Shown in pieces: positions 51,031-60,526 of a stretch of DNA of 64,000 nucleotides (positions are counted from its first letter, which is position 1; the number at the start of each line of letters is the position of its first letter). Below the pieces are notes generated by a model. The model was not told the origin of the DNA, searched no databases, and worked only from the letters and a program-made list of their open reading frames with translations. Source of the DNA: Lysinibacillus odysseyi (GTDB lineage Bacteria > Bacillota > Bacilli > Bacillales_A > Planococcaceae). The translations under genes were made by a program, and so were the position numbers. The DNA is taken from the NCBI GenBank assembly GCA_014595895.1, contig JABUKB010000001.1:1736001-1800000 (forward strand). The letters run 5' to 3'.

Positions 51031-52293
51031 TTATGCTGATGTTTTTTCGCTATCGTAAACCGAACCATCTGCTAATAATAGTTTTGGCTCCGCTTTTTCT
51101 GTAATTGTTTCTGCTGTAATTACGCATTTTACGATATCTTCACGTGATGGCAATTCAAACATCACATCTAACATCGTTGCTTCGATAATAGAACGCAAGC
51201 CACGCGCACCTGTTTTACGTTCAATTGCTAACTTAGCTATTTCCACTAATGCGTCATCTTCAAACTCTAGTTCAACATTATCAAGCTCTAGCATTTTTTG
51301 ATATTGTTTTGCTAAAGCATTTTTCGGCTCTGTTAAAATTTGTACAAGCGCATCGACATTTAACTGTTCCAATGAAGCTAGTACAGGCAAACGGCCAATA
51401 AACTCAGGGATTAGACCGAACTTCAATAAGTCTTCTGGAATAAGCTGTGATAATAACGATCCTTCTTCTGCGATCGCTTGGTTTGGATTTGATCCGAAAC
51501 CAATCACTTTTTCCCCTTGACGACGTTTAATGATAGATTCAATACCATCAAATGCACCACCTACGATAAATAGGATATTTGACGTATCGATTTGTAAAAA
51601 CTCTTGGTGAGGATGCTTACGTCCGCCTTGCGGTGGTACGCTCGCTACTGTACCTTCAAGAATTTTTAGCAATGCTTGTTGTACACCTTCGCCCGATACA
51701 TCGCGTGTGATGGATGGGTTTTCTGATTTGCGGGCTACTTTATCGATTTCATCGATATAAATAATCCCTTTTTCTGCACGCTCGATATCATAATCAGCTG
51801 CTTGGATCAGTTTTAATAGAATATTTTCTACGTCTTCCCCTACATATCCTGCTTCTGTTAACGACGTCGCATCTGCAATCGCAAATGGTACATTTAGAAT
51901 GCGCGCTAAAGTTTGCGCTAATAAAGTTTTACCTGAACCAGTTGGTCCGATTAACACAATGTTTGATTTAGATAATTCTACCTCATCAATTTTTGCGTTT
52001 GAATTAATACGTTTATAATGATTGTACACAGCAACGGCTAATGCTTTTTTAGCTCGCTCTTGTCCAATAACATATTCATCTAAAATATTTAAAATCTCTT
52101 TTGGTTTTGGGATATCTTTAAAATCGATTTCCTCTTCAACGCCAAGTTCTTCTACGACGATTTCTGAGCACAATTCGATACATTCATCACAAATGTAAAC
52201 ACCCGGTCCTGCCACCAACTTACGGACCTGTTCTTGTGGTTTACCACAGAAAGAGCATTTTAAATTGCCTTTTTCATCATTAAATTTAAACAA
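51031..52293 (-). CDS. clpX: ATP-dependent unfoldase ClpX
   Basis: AAA+ unfoldase of the ClpXP protease. The 420 residues start with a zinc-binding domain ([20 protein letters not shown], then ICDEC), followed by Walker [11 protein letters not shown], Walker [10 protein letters not shown] and the ClpP-contacting IGF tripeptide in [11 protein letters not shown] start with AGGGGTG upstream. Located between tig and lon as in Bacillus. Confidence 0.97.
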   Translation of the reverse strand: MFKFNDEKGNLKCSFCGKPQEQVRKLVAGPGVYICDECIELCSEIVVEELGVEEEIDFKDIPKPKEILNILDEYVIGQERAKKALAVAVYNHYKRINSNAKIDEVELSKSNIVLIGPTGSGKTLLAQTLARILNVPFAIADATSLTEAGYVGEDVENILLKLIQAADYDIERAEKGIIYIDEIDKVARKSENPSITRDVSGEGVQQALLKILEGTVASVPPQGGRKHPHQEFLQIDTSNILFIVGGAFDGIESIIKRRQGEKVIGFGSNPNQAIAEEGSLLSQLIPEDLLKFGLIPEFIGRLPVLASLEQLNVDALVQILTEPKNALAKQYQKMLELDNVELEFEDDALVEIAKLAIERKTGARGLRSIIEATMLDVMFELPSREDIVKCVITAETITEKAEPKLLLADGSVYDSEKTSA

Positions 52294-52482
52294 TTTGTTT
52301 CACCCCTATTCAAGCAACAATCTTACAAGATTATAGACACTTTATCAAATAAATTGTCTGCAAGTAAAATTTGCCCTCTATATTTTCCTAATGTATGTAT
52401 AAGTAAACTGCATAGAACAGGTACATCCCGCTACGTTAGAGCGAGATGTTATGTTTTTTTCACAGTATGTGGTATTGGAGAA

Positions 52483-52510
52483 AACAAGGTACGGGAGCCC
52501 GTACCTTGTT
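52483..52510. terminator. Bidirectional terminator of tig
   Basis: AACAAGGTACGG and its complement with a very short loop, T-rich on both sides. The rest of the 278-base gap between clpX and tig holds no credible gene. Confidence 0.82.
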
Positions 52511-52571
52511 TTGTTGACTTACAATATATTCTACACGACTTTTTATCATCTGTCGTATATTTAAGCTTATC

Positions 52572-53861
52572 CTACTCAGAGATTTTAGCGTTTTCTACTA
52601 ATAACTCAACTGTCTTCTTCGTGCGGATGTCATTTTCCAATACGTCTGTACCGCCTAAAGCTGTTTTGATTTGATCAGCAGTCATGTTGAATTGTGTAGA
52701 CATAGCAGCTAATTCTTCTTCGATATCAGCTTCTGTTACTTCGATGTTTTCAGCAGCAGCGATTGCTTCTAATGTTAAAGCAACACGCACACGGTTTTCA
52801 GCATCAGCTGACATTTGCTCACGTAATTGCTCTTCGCTTTGACCAGAGAACTGGTAGTAAAGATCAAGGTTCATGCCTTGCATTTGCAGACGTTGACCGA
52901 ATTCTTGTAACATGCGATCTACTTCTGTTTTGATCATACCAGCTGGTACTTCCATTTCTGCATTCGCAGCAGCTTTTTCTACTAACTCATCACGTAATGA
53001 TCCTTCTGAATCAGCTTCTTTTTGTGCTTTCGCTGCTTCTGTTAATTTTGTACGTAATTCATCTAATGTAGAAACTTCTTCATCGATTTCTTTTGCAAAG
53101 TCATCGTTTAACTCTGGTAATACTTTTGTTTTGATTTCTTTTACAGTTACTTTAAATGTAGCTTCTTTACCAGCTAACTCTTCAGCGTGGTACTCTGTTG
53201 GGAATGTTACAACTACGTCTTTTGATTCGCCAGTTTTTACGCCTACTAATTGCTCTTCAAAGCCTGGAATGAATGAACCAGAACCGATTTCAAGTGGGTA
53301 ATCTTCACCTTTACCACCTTCGAATGCTTCATCACCTACGAAACCTTCGAAATCGATTACAGCTGTATCGCCTTCTTCAACAGCACCGTCTTCTTTAATT
53401 TCTAATTCAGCTTTTTTTGCTAATTGCTCTTGCAATTGAGCTTCAATCTCTTCAGCAGTTACTTCAGTTGGAAGTTTTGTAACTTCTAAGCCTTTGTATT
53501 CACCTAATTTTGGTTCCGGTTTTACCGTAACAGTTGCTGTATAAGTGAATGCTTCGCCTTTCGCAAAGTTTTCAGTACCCGCGATTTCCGGGAAATCTAC
53601 AGGCTCAATCCCTGCTTCATCAAGTGCAGCAGCATAGCTTTCTGGGATGACGATTTCTAAAGCATCATTGTAAAGAGCTTCTACACCGTACATTTTTTCG
53701 AACATTGGACGTGGCATTTTCCCTTTACGGAATCCAGGTACGTTGATTTGTTTTACAACTTTTTTGAATGCTTTGTCTAAAGCGTTGTTTACTTCTTCAG
53801 CAGAAACTTCGATTGTTAATAAACCTTGGTTTCCTTCTTGTTTTTCCCATTTTACAGACAT
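52572..53861 (-). CDS. tig: Trigger factor
   Basis: Ribosome-bound chaperone and prolyl isomerase. The 429 residues have the ribosome-binding tail with the signature [14 protein letters not shown] (about 43-56), an FKBP-type PPIase domain ([20 protein letters not shown], about 160-245) and a helical C-terminal chaperone domain. GGAGG precedes the ATG. Its strong promoter lies about 80 bases upstream. Confidence 0.97.
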   Translation of the reverse strand: MSVKWEKQEGNQGLLTIEVSAEEVNNALDKAFKKVVKQINVPGFRKGKMPRPMFEKMYGVEALYNDALEIVIPESYAAALDEAGIEPVDFPEIAGTENFAKGEAFTYTATVTVKPEPKLGEYKGLEVTKLPTEVTAEEIEAQLQEQLAKKAELEIKEDGAVEEGDTAVIDFEGFVGDEAFEGGKGEDYPLEIGSGSFIPGFEEQLVGVKTGESKDVVVTFPTEYHAEELAGKEATFKVTVKEIKTKVLPELNDDFAKEIDEEVSTLDELRTKLTEAAKAQKEADSEGSLRDELVEKAAANAEMEVPAGMIKTEVDRMLQEFGQRLQMQGMNLDLYYQFSGQSEEQLREQMSADAENRVRVALTLEAIAAAENIEVTEADIEEELAAMSTQFNMTADQIKTALGGTDVLENDIRTKKTVELLVENAKISE

Positions 53862-53937
53862 ATTAAATGACCTCCAAAATTAGTTTGCGAATTTGTGTGT
53901 TTCAATTGTTCGTTTCATACGATTTGACAACCATTTT

Positions 53938-53965
53938 AGTATATCATAGATGAGCATAGTTTCAA
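53938..53965 (-). promoter_or_regulatory. Sigma-A promoter of tig
   Basis: TTGAAA (53960-53965) and an extended -10 TGATATACT (-10 core at 53938-53943) on the minus strand with a 16-base spacer. Confidence 0.72.
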
Positions 53966-53981
53966 CTTTTTTCAAATATAT

Positions 53982-54962
53982 TTATAGTTCTGTCCATTTT
54001 TCCAGCTCACCAATAAAGTCCTGCAATTCATAATCCATTTCTTGAATTTTACCGAACATTCCTCTTACATAATCGATATAACCAGCCGCTACATCCTCAC
54101 TGTCATAGTCAAGCCATTCGAAAGGATAAAGCGCGATCGCATGCTTAGCAATCAAGTGCTGCACGAATTCTAGCGTGGACGGTTCCTGCGCCAGTGCTTC
54201 CTCTATGAAAACAGCTACTTGCCCGAATTGCGGCATAGCTGTCGGCAAATCAAGGGTAGTCGGATTGACTTGTTTTGTACGGCCAAACTTCCGGATCTCT
54301 ACTTTTATCTGTACTTCTTGCTCGACGAATAAGATTAATAATAGACTTTTAATAAAAGGATGTGTTTGTTCCTGTTCTATTACTTGCTTTAACATTTCGG
54401 CAATAGGCCGTATATTCATCATTGTCAGTTCTTGAATCATCGTTACTTGCTCTGCAGGGCTCTTAGCCAAGAAATCTTCTAAAGCCAGGTCCTCATACGT
54501 CTCCAGGACAATGGCTGCCTCTTCCTGATGACGTTTGTTTTCAGCGATTTCCGCATTTAAATCTTTTAGGCGCGTAAATTTCTCTAGCTGCTCTGCCGGC
54601 ACAATTCCTTCATCTAATAAAGACTCAATGATTCTTTCTACCTGTTGGAATTGACGCAGCTGCATACACACGGTCAAATAGAGTTCCATTGCTTCAAAAT
54701 ACAGAACCGGTCCTAAAGCAAGAAGCTCTTCACAAACTTCCTTAGCCCGTTCGAAATCTTTTGCTTCATATAGTGAATAAGCATAAACACTCAGTGTCGC
54801 TTCGTCTCCTGGGGTATATTGCAGCGCTTGCTCAAATCTTTCATTGGCTAGCTCATATTGATAATGCTCTGCATATTGATGTGCTTCTGTTAGCAAATTT
54901 TCAACCATGCCAGGAAACACAACAACATTTTCAAATGTTTGTAGCTTTCTTTTCTTTTTCAA
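53982..54962 (-). CDS. TPR-repeat protein (YsoA-like)
   Basis: Cytosolic helical protein of 326 residues. Tetratricopeptide repeats are visible near the N-terminus (ANERFEQALQYTPGDEATLS, then AYSLYEAKDFERAKEVCEEL). The second half is helical and acidic without a known motif. B. subtilis has the TPR gene ysoA at this place beside tig, so an orthologue is likely. TTG start with GAGGT upstream. Function is unknown; a protein-interaction role is implied only by TPRs. Confidence 0.78.
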   Translation of the reverse strand: MKKKRKLQTFENVVVFPGMVENLLTEAHQYAEHYQYELANERFEQALQYTPGDEATLSVYAYSLYEAKDFERAKEVCEELLALGPVLYFEAMELYLTVCMQLRQFQQVERIIESLLDEGIVPAEQLEKFTRLKDLNAEIAENKRHQEEAAIVLETYEDLALEDFLAKSPAEQVTMIQELTMMNIRPIAEMLKQVIEQEQTHPFIKSLLLILFVEQEVQIKVEIRKFGRTKQVNPTTLDLPTAMPQFGQVAVFIEEALAQEPSTLEFVQHLIAKHAIALYPFEWLDYDSEDVAAGYIDYVRGMFGKIQEMDYELQDFIGELEKWTEL

Positions 54963-55087
54963 AATACCTCACTCCGGTCTTTTCCGTATACGTTCCTATT
55001 GTACAACCCCCAAACGAAACCGACAACGCATACCTCTCACTGTGTTATACTACTAACTATGAGTACTGAAAAAGGAGTTTATACATT

Positions 55088-55900
55088 ATGAATTATGGAT
55101 TTATCGGACTTGGCAATATGGCTTCAGCAATTATTAAAGGCATGGTTGCCAGCGAAAAATTTGACCCAAAACATATTTACGGCATGAATCGTTCTGCTGC
55201 AAAAACTGAAGCACTGGCTCTTTCCCACGGGATTCATGCTTGTGATACCATCGAAAGAATCATGGCAACATGTGACGTTGTGGTTCTCGCTGTCAAACCG
55301 CAAATGCTGCCTGATATTTTACCGACTGTACGTCAGCATTTACGTAAAGAGCAGTTAATTATTTCTGTCGCAGCGGGCAAATCATTAGACTACTTACATG
55401 AAGAGCTAGGTCAAAAAACAACTATTTTCCGCGTAATGCCAAATATTAATGCCGTAGTCAGCGCCTCTACAAGCTGTCATACAAGCCGCGAAGGCACATC
55501 TTCGGCACACAAAAAGCTGGTGGAAGAAATGTTTGAAACAGTAGGCTCTATTATGGAATTACCGGAATCACAATTTTCTATTTTTACAACGATTGGCTGC
55601 TCTTCACCAGCCTTTACCTATTTATATATCGATGCGTTGGCACGTGCCGCAGTGCGAGAAGGAATGCCGAAGCAGCAGGCACTGGAAATCGCAGCAAGCG
55701 CTGTGTTAGGAAGCGCCCAAATGGTACTAGCTTCTGCCGAACATCCGATGACACTTGTGGACCAAGTCTGCTCACCGGCCGGTACGACGATTCAAGGAAT
55801 CACAGCTCTGCAGGCCCATGGCTTTGAAGCAGCGATTCACGAAGCCGTGGCAGCCGTCGTGCAAAGAGATCAGCAACTACGTCAAGTGCAGCCAAAATAA
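55088..55900 (+). CDS. proC: Pyrroline-5-carboxylate reductase
   Basis: NAD(P)H-dependent last step of proline synthesis. The 270 residues have an N-terminal Rossmann motif GFIGLGNMASAI, AVKPQ, and the C-terminal signature VCSPAGTTIQG (usually SPGGTT in the family; here Ala replaces the first Gly). Residues FRVMPNINA fit the substrate region. AAAAGGAG lies nine bases before the ATG. Monocistronic, with a bidirectional terminator after it. Confidence 0.93.
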   Translation: MNYGFIGLGNMASAIIKGMVASEKFDPKHIYGMNRSAAKTEALALSHGIHACDTIERIMATCDVVVLAVKPQMLPDILPTVRQHLRKEQLIISVAAGKSLDYLHEELGQKTTIFRVMPNINAVVSASTSCHTSREGTSSAHKKLVEEMFETVGSIMELPESQFSIFTTIGCSSPAFTYLYIDALARAAVREGMPKQQALEIAASAVLGSAQMVLASAEHPMTLVDQVCSPAGTTIQGITALQAHGFEAAIHEAVAAVVQRDQQLRQVQPK

Positions 55901-55905
55901 CAATT

Positions 55906-55957
55906 AAAAAATGCTATTCCCTTTTTCAGTTACTGAATCAAGGGAATAGCATTTTTC
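55906..55957. terminator. Bidirectional terminator after proC
   Basis: AAAAATGCTATTCCCTT and its exact complement around a 16-base loop. It serves proC and the convergent membrane-protein gene. Confidence 0.88.
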
Positions 55958-56471
55958 ATTCCGGTAATGTATCGTCTACAAAACCAATATTTTTTTTAAA
56001 CTTCTCGCGGCTCAATACCCCGATGTATAGCGCTAGCATGATGCCCATAATAAGGAGGGAGCTTATTTCAAACAAACGGAATCCTTGCCCGAACCAAAAT
56101 TCCACGCGCTGCTCTACTGCTGTGACATTCGGCAAGGCGTTCATACAGAAATACGTAAAGATATGAATGCCAGACACTGCCAATAAAAAGCCTAGCGTAG
56201 AAAGACGTACAATATATTTCCCTTCCACGATGACACAATATAAGAAATGACCCAAGAAGTACAAGGCAATGCCATTCGCAATGATGCTCACTAACACAAA
56301 AGGCACATATAACGGTGATACGATATCAGCAAATGACTGTAATGAAGCTTTCGGAATGATACTTCCGGTTCCAAGCGCAATCAATACAAAATATAGCAAG
56401 AACACACTATAGCTGACCGGATTTAGCATTCGACTCAATATAAACCCTAGCATATAAACCCTTGTAGACAT
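55956..56471 (-). CDS. Four-helix membrane protein, paralogue A
   Basis: Protein of 171 residues with four predicted membrane segments (about 8-32, 50-78, 86-108, 130-152). I do not recognise a named family. Its C-terminal segment LALYIGVLSREKFKKN is nearly the same as LAFYIGVLSRAEFAMD of the gene at 59935-60453. That protein has the same length and topology, so the two are paralogues. GAGGTTG precedes the ATG. It is divergent from the carboxynorspermidine operon. Confidence 0.75.
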   Translation of the reverse strand: MSTRVYMLGFILSRMLNPVSYSVFLLYFVLIALGTGSIIPKASLQSFADIVSPLYVPFVLVSIIANGIALYFLGHFLYCVIVEGKYIVRLSTLGFLLAVSGIHIFTYFCMNALPNVTAVEQRVEFWFGQGFRLFEISSLLIMGIMLALYIGVLSREKFKKNIGFVDDTLPE

Positions 56472-56639
56472 AGCATCAACCTCATTTCTTATATTTTCGA
56501 GGGGGATTTCAAGACCTAAAATACATTTTTGTTTATTTTTTCTGTTAAAAATCGTTATTTTCTATTTTATACTTATTTTTTCTTTTTATCAATGTTTCCT
56601 CCTCATGTTTTGTTTACACTATTTAAGGATAAAAAATGA

Positions 56640-56668
56640 TTGATAGCAACTCTATCATTATGTATAAT
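56640..56668 (+). promoter_or_regulatory. Promoter of the carboxynorspermidine operon
   Basis: TTGATA (56640-56645) and TATAAT (56663-56668) with a 17-base spacer. An imperfect dyad TGATTGA...TCAATC brackets it and could be an operator. Confidence 0.75.
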
Positions 56669-56714
56669 CAATCTTGTTTTAAAACTATGAAGTATTAGGG
56701 AGCGTGACAAGGAA

Positions 56715-57941
56715 TTGGGTAAAGCATTGATTATTGGAGCTGGCGGTGTAGCTAGCGTTGTCGTGCACAAATGTGTACAAAACTCAGAAGTATTCGAAGA
56801 GATTATGATCGCAAGTCGAACAAAATCTAAATGTGATGCTTTAAAAGAAAAATTAGACGGTGGAAAAACGATTATCCATACTGCACAGGTGGATGCGGAT
56901 AATACCGACGAGCTAATTGAACTAATCAATGGATTTAAACCAGATGTGGTGATTAATGTAGCTTTACCATATCAAGACTTAACTATTATGGATGCATGTT
57001 TAGCGACAAAAACGCACTACGTAGACACTGCGAACTACGAGCCGTTAGATACTGCTAAATTTGAATATAAATGGCAATGGGAATATAAAGAGCGCTTCGA
57101 AAAAGCTGGTATTACAGCACTTTTAGGCTCAGGTTTCGACCCAGGCGTAACAGGCGTATTCACAGCACATGCGCAAAAGCATCATTTCGATGAAATTCAC
57201 TACATCGATATTGTAGATGCAAACGGTGGTGATCACGGTTTACCATTCGCTACAAACTTCAACCCAGAGATTAACATCCGCGAAATTACGGCAAATGGTC
57301 GTTTCTGGAAAGATGGCGAATGGATTGAAACCGAACCACTTGAACACAAAATGGTATATAACCTACCAGAAATCGGCGAAAAAGATTGCTACCTTCTATA
57401 CCATGAAGAATTAGAATCTTTAGCGAAAAATATTAAAGGCTTAAAACAAATCCGCTTCTGGATGACATTCGGCGAGAAGTACTTAACACATTTACGTGTA
57501 CTTGAAAATGTAGGCATGACTTCTATCGAGCCAATCGAATTCCAAGGACAAATGATTCAGCCTATCCAGTTCCTAAAAGCTGTTTTACCAGACCCAGCAA
57601 CACTTGGACCGCTAACAAAAGGTAAAACAAATATCGGCTGTATCATCCGCGGTATCAAAGATGGCAAGGAAAAAACATACTACGTATACAATGTATGTGA
57701 CCACCAAGAGTGCTACCGTGAAGTAGGCTCACAAGCTATTTCTTATACAACTGGTGTACCAGCAATGATTGGTGCAATGCTTGTGATGAACGGCGAATGG
57801 CAAAAACCAGGTGTGTGGAATGTAGAAGACTTCAATCCAGACCCATTCATGGATGCTCTAAACAAATGGGGTCTGCCATGGCAAGAAACAGAAAACCCAG
57901 AGTTAGTGGATTTAGACTTCACAAATCCAGAGGCGAAATAA
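56715..57941 (+). CDS. Carboxynorspermidine/carboxyspermidine synthase
   Basis: Saccharopine-dehydrogenase-like enzyme of 408 residues that reductively joins aspartate semialdehyde to a diamine, giving carboxy(nor)spermidine. The N-terminal Rossmann motif ALIIGAGGVASVV and the family segments DTANYEPLDTAKFEY and LGSGFDPGVTGVF are present. The TTG start with AAGGA close by is unusual but matches the MGKALIIGAGG start of homologues. It ends one base before nspC, which fixes the pathway context. Which diamine (putrescine or diaminopropane) is used cannot be told here. Confidence 0.9.
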   Translation: MGKALIIGAGGVASVVVHKCVQNSEVFEEIMIASRTKSKCDALKEKLDGGKTIIHTAQVDADNTDELIELINGFKPDVVINVALPYQDLTIMDACLATKTHYVDTANYEPLDTAKFEYKWQWEYKERFEKAGITALLGSGFDPGVTGVFTAHAQKHHFDEIHYIDIVDANGGDHGLPFATNFNPEINIREITANGRFWKDGEWIETEPLEHKMVYNLPEIGEKDCYLLYHEELESLAKNIKGLKQIRFWMTFGEKYLTHLRVLENVGMTSIEPIEFQGQMIQPIQFLKAVLPDPATLGPLTKGKTNIGCIIRGIKDGKEKTYYVYNVCDHQECYREVGSQAISYTTGVPAMIGAMLVMNGEWQKPGVWNVEDFNPDPFMDALNKWGLPWQETENPELVDLDFTNPEAK

Positions 57942-57942
57942 T

Positions 57943-59082
57943 ATGAAACCTATCGACTGGCAAACAGCACCATCACCTTCTTTCGTGGTCGATGAACGCT
58001 TATTAAAACGCAACTGGGACATTTTAAAATCTGTCCAAGACCGTACAGGCTGCGATATTTTGCTCGCACTAAAAGGGTTCTCCATGTGGTCAACATTCCC
58101 CATGGCGCGTGATTACCTTGCAGGGGTTACGTCATCTTCATTATTTGAAGCGCGTCTAGGGTTTGAAGAGTTTGGCAAAGAGGTACATGCCTACGCACCT
58201 GCTTATGCTGAGCATGAAATTGATGAATATTTAACGTATGTGGATCACATCGTATTCAATTCATTTGATCAATTGAATAAATATAAGGAAAAGGTACAAA
58301 ACCATGAGAAAAATATTTCCATCGGTTTACGTGTCAATCCTGGTTATTCAGAAGTGGAAACGCCGCTTTATGATCCATGCTACATCAACTCGCGCTTAGG
58401 GATTCCTTTTGCTTCTTTCCGTCCGGATGAACTGGACGGTGTGGACGGCATTCATTTCCACGCGATGTGTGAGCAAGGCGCGGATGTGCTGGAGCGTATT
58501 TTAGTGCACTTTGAGGAAAAGTATGGTCAGTACTTGCACCAAATGAAATGGGTTAACTTTGGTGGCGGTCATCATATTACGCGCGAGGATTACGATGTCG
58601 AGCTATTAGTGAAGCTAATTACACGTATTCAGGACACGTATGATGTGAAGGTTATTTTAGAGCCTGGTGAAGCTTGTGCCTTAAATACAGGCTACTTAGT
58701 AGCAACTGTATTGGATACTATTAAAAATGGGATGGATCTAGCTATTTTAGATACATCTGCTACATGCCATATGCCAGATACTCTGGAGATGCCTTATCGT
58801 CCGATGATTATCGGTTCTGGTATGCCAAATGAGAAAAAATATACATACCGCCTTGGTGGTATGACTTGTCTTGCAGGAGATGTCATTGGTGATTATTCAT
58901 TTGATGAACCGTTAAAAGCAGGCGATCGTTTGGTGTTTACCGATATGGCTCACTATACAATGGTAAAAACGCATATGTTTAATGGCGTGAATTTACCAAG
59001 CATTTGCTTATATAATGAAGAAGAAGGCATGAAAGTCGTTCGTACATTCCATTACGAAGATTATAAAGGTCGTCTTTCTTAA
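57943..59082 (+). CDS. nspC: Carboxynorspermidine decarboxylase
   Basis: PLP-dependent alanine-racemase-fold decarboxylase that yields norspermidine or spermidine. The 379 residues contain the PLP lysine in LLALKGFSMWS (about K44), the phosphate-binding WVNFGGGHHIT, EPGEACAL and the second active-site stretch ATCHMPDTLEMPYRP. It directly follows the synthase gene, so the two make a complete two-step module. A terminator follows. Confidence 0.93.
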   Translation: MKPIDWQTAPSPSFVVDERLLKRNWDILKSVQDRTGCDILLALKGFSMWSTFPMARDYLAGVTSSSLFEARLGFEEFGKEVHAYAPAYAEHEIDEYLTYVDHIVFNSFDQLNKYKEKVQNHEKNISIGLRVNPGYSEVETPLYDPCYINSRLGIPFASFRPDELDGVDGIHFHAMCEQGADVLERILVHFEEKYGQYLHQMKWVNFGGGHHITREDYDVELLVKLITRIQDTYDVKVILEPGEACALNTGYLVATVLDTIKNGMDLAILDTSATCHMPDTLEMPYRPMIIGSGMPNEKKYTYRLGGMTCLAGDVIGDYSFDEPLKAGDRLVFTDMAHYTMVKTHMFNGVNLPSICLYNEEEGMKVVRTFHYEDYKGRLS

Positions 59083-59086
59083 TAGG

Positions 59087-59125
59087 AAAAGCGCGGAAAG
59101 GACTCGTCCTCACCGCGCTTTTTTG
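59087..59125 (+). terminator. Terminator of the carboxynorspermidine operon
   Basis: AAAGCGCGG and CCGCGCTTT around a 16-base loop, followed by TTTTG on the plus strand. Confidence 0.82.
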
Positions 59126-59164
59126 TATGATAATAGAGAAAACAAATATGCAGGAGGCGTAGCC

Positions 59165-59902
59165 ATGTTCAACAACAAAACAGTCATCATTACCGGTGCT
59201 GCACAAGGGATCGGAAAATCGATCGCCACGCATTTCGCAAAAGAAGGCGCAAATGTCATCATAGCGGATATAACATGTGATGCAGGAGCCCAGTTAGCAG
59301 AGGAGCTGCTTGCAAACGGCTATACAGCACTATTTTTAGAAACCGATGTCCGTAGTGAAGAAAGTGTCAAACAAACGATAAAAAAAGCCTATGATCTATA
59401 CGGTTCAATCCATATCCTGATTAATAATGCAGGCATCTTTAAACCAGCAGACCCCCTCACTTTAAGTTTAGATGATTGGGATGACATCATGAACACCAAT
59501 TTACGCAGCGTATTTTTATGTTCACGAGAAGCTGCGAAATGGATGAAACCGGGAAGCTCTATTGTCAACCTCGCTTCTACTCGTGCCTTTATGTCGGAAT
59601 CTCATACCGAAAGTTACGCCGCATCGAAAGGAGGCATCCTTGCTTTAACACATGCCTTGGCACGTTCTTTGAGCGAGCTAGGCATTACGGTGAACAGCAT
59701 CTCCCCCGGGTGGATTGAAACAGGCGATTACGGCACTTTAAGAGAAGTAGATCACACACAACATATGAGTGGTCGTGTTGGGGAACCTGACGATATTGCA
59801 CGTGCATGCTTGTACTTAACCGATGCGCGCAACAATTTCGTAAACGGGACTAACTTAACGATCGATGGCGGCATGACGAAAAAAATGATGTACGAAGAAT
59901 AA
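59165..59902 (+). CDS. Short-chain dehydrogenase/reductase
   Basis: Classical SDR of 245 residues. The cofactor motif TGAAQGIG (about 10-17), NNAG (about 84-87), catalytic serine region NLAST, the YAASK Tyr-Lys pair (about 150-154) and a SPGW segment are present. The substrate is not predictable. The ATG at 59165 has AGGAGG seven bases upstream; a frame 14 codons longer starts in the preceding terminator. It may be read independently of nspC because of that terminator. Confidence 0.9.
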   Translation: MFNNKTVIITGAAQGIGKSIATHFAKEGANVIIADITCDAGAQLAEELLANGYTALFLETDVRSEESVKQTIKKAYDLYGSIHILINNAGIFKPADPLTLSLDDWDDIMNTNLRSVFLCSREAAKWMKPGSSIVNLASTRAFMSESHTESYAASKGGILALTHALARSLSELGITVNSISPGWIETGDYGTLREVDHTQHMSGRVGEPDDIARACLYLTDARNNFVNGTNLTIDGGMTKKMMYEE

Positions 59903-59944
59903 AAAAAATAAGCTTCTCATAATCCATGAGGAGCTTATTTTTCT
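59903..59944. terminator. Bidirectional terminator after the SDR gene
   Basis: AAATAAGCTTCTCAT pairs with ATGAGGAGCTTATTT (one G-U pair), five-base loop, A- and T-runs outside. The stop codon of the convergent membrane-protein gene lies in the stem. Confidence 0.85.
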
Positions 59945-60453
59945 GGTTTTTTCGGTGCTACAATCACATCCATCGCAAATTCCGCACGCGATAATACCCC
60001 TATATAAAACGCTAGCACATACCCCGACAGGCATAGTGCAACAAGTTCTACTACATAGAGCTGATAGGCTTCAAAAACAGCTTGCAGACTCTCTAGCTGT
60101 GCTGTCACCGTAATAGCTGACACGGGAATGTGCATAGAACAATAAAAACTCAATAGTTGAATAAAGCACAAAGCAATGACAAATGACAACGTCTTGCGTT
60201 TAATCGGATACGCCTCATACCGCATAAACTTTATTAGAAAATGAACAGTCATGACACAAACCAAAATATTTGCCAGTAATCCCATTAATCGGACAGCGCC
60301 ATAATATGGACTGAGCAAAACAGCACCTTCTTGCAACCAACTCAACGGAAATATATTGTAAATACTGATAAAAAACAGTACGTAATACACGATAAACGCC
60401 ATAAAACCTTTACGGTTGAACGCTAAGATAAGCAGGCTTAAAAATCGTCTCAT
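59935..60453 (-). CDS. Four-helix membrane protein, paralogue B
   Basis: Protein of 172 residues with four predicted membrane segments. It shares length, topology and the C-terminal motif YIGVLSR-x-x-F with the gene at 55956-56471. No named family is recognised. The ATG at 60453 follows AAAGGGA; a frame ten codons longer has no ribosome binding site. The two copies flank the polyamine genes and the SDR on the opposite strand. Confidence 0.75.
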   Translation of the reverse strand: MRRFLSLLILAFNRKGFMAFIVYYVLFFISIYNIFPLSWLQEGAVLLSPYYGAVRLMGLLANILVCVMTVHFLIKFMRYEAYPIKRKTLSFVIALCFIQLLSFYCSMHIPVSAITVTAQLESLQAVFEAYQLYVVELVALCLSGYVLAFYIGVLSRAEFAMDVIVAPKKPEK

Positions 60454-60526
60454 ATAGAATCCCTTTCTTCTATCTTTATTCATCTAGTCATTATAACGTG
60501 AATAAAAATTGAAAAAAAGAACTGTT

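Noticed and set aside
52354-52674. Plus-strand frame of 106 codons between clpX and tig
   Set aside because: Runs through two hairpins and into antisense tig; no initiation signal.
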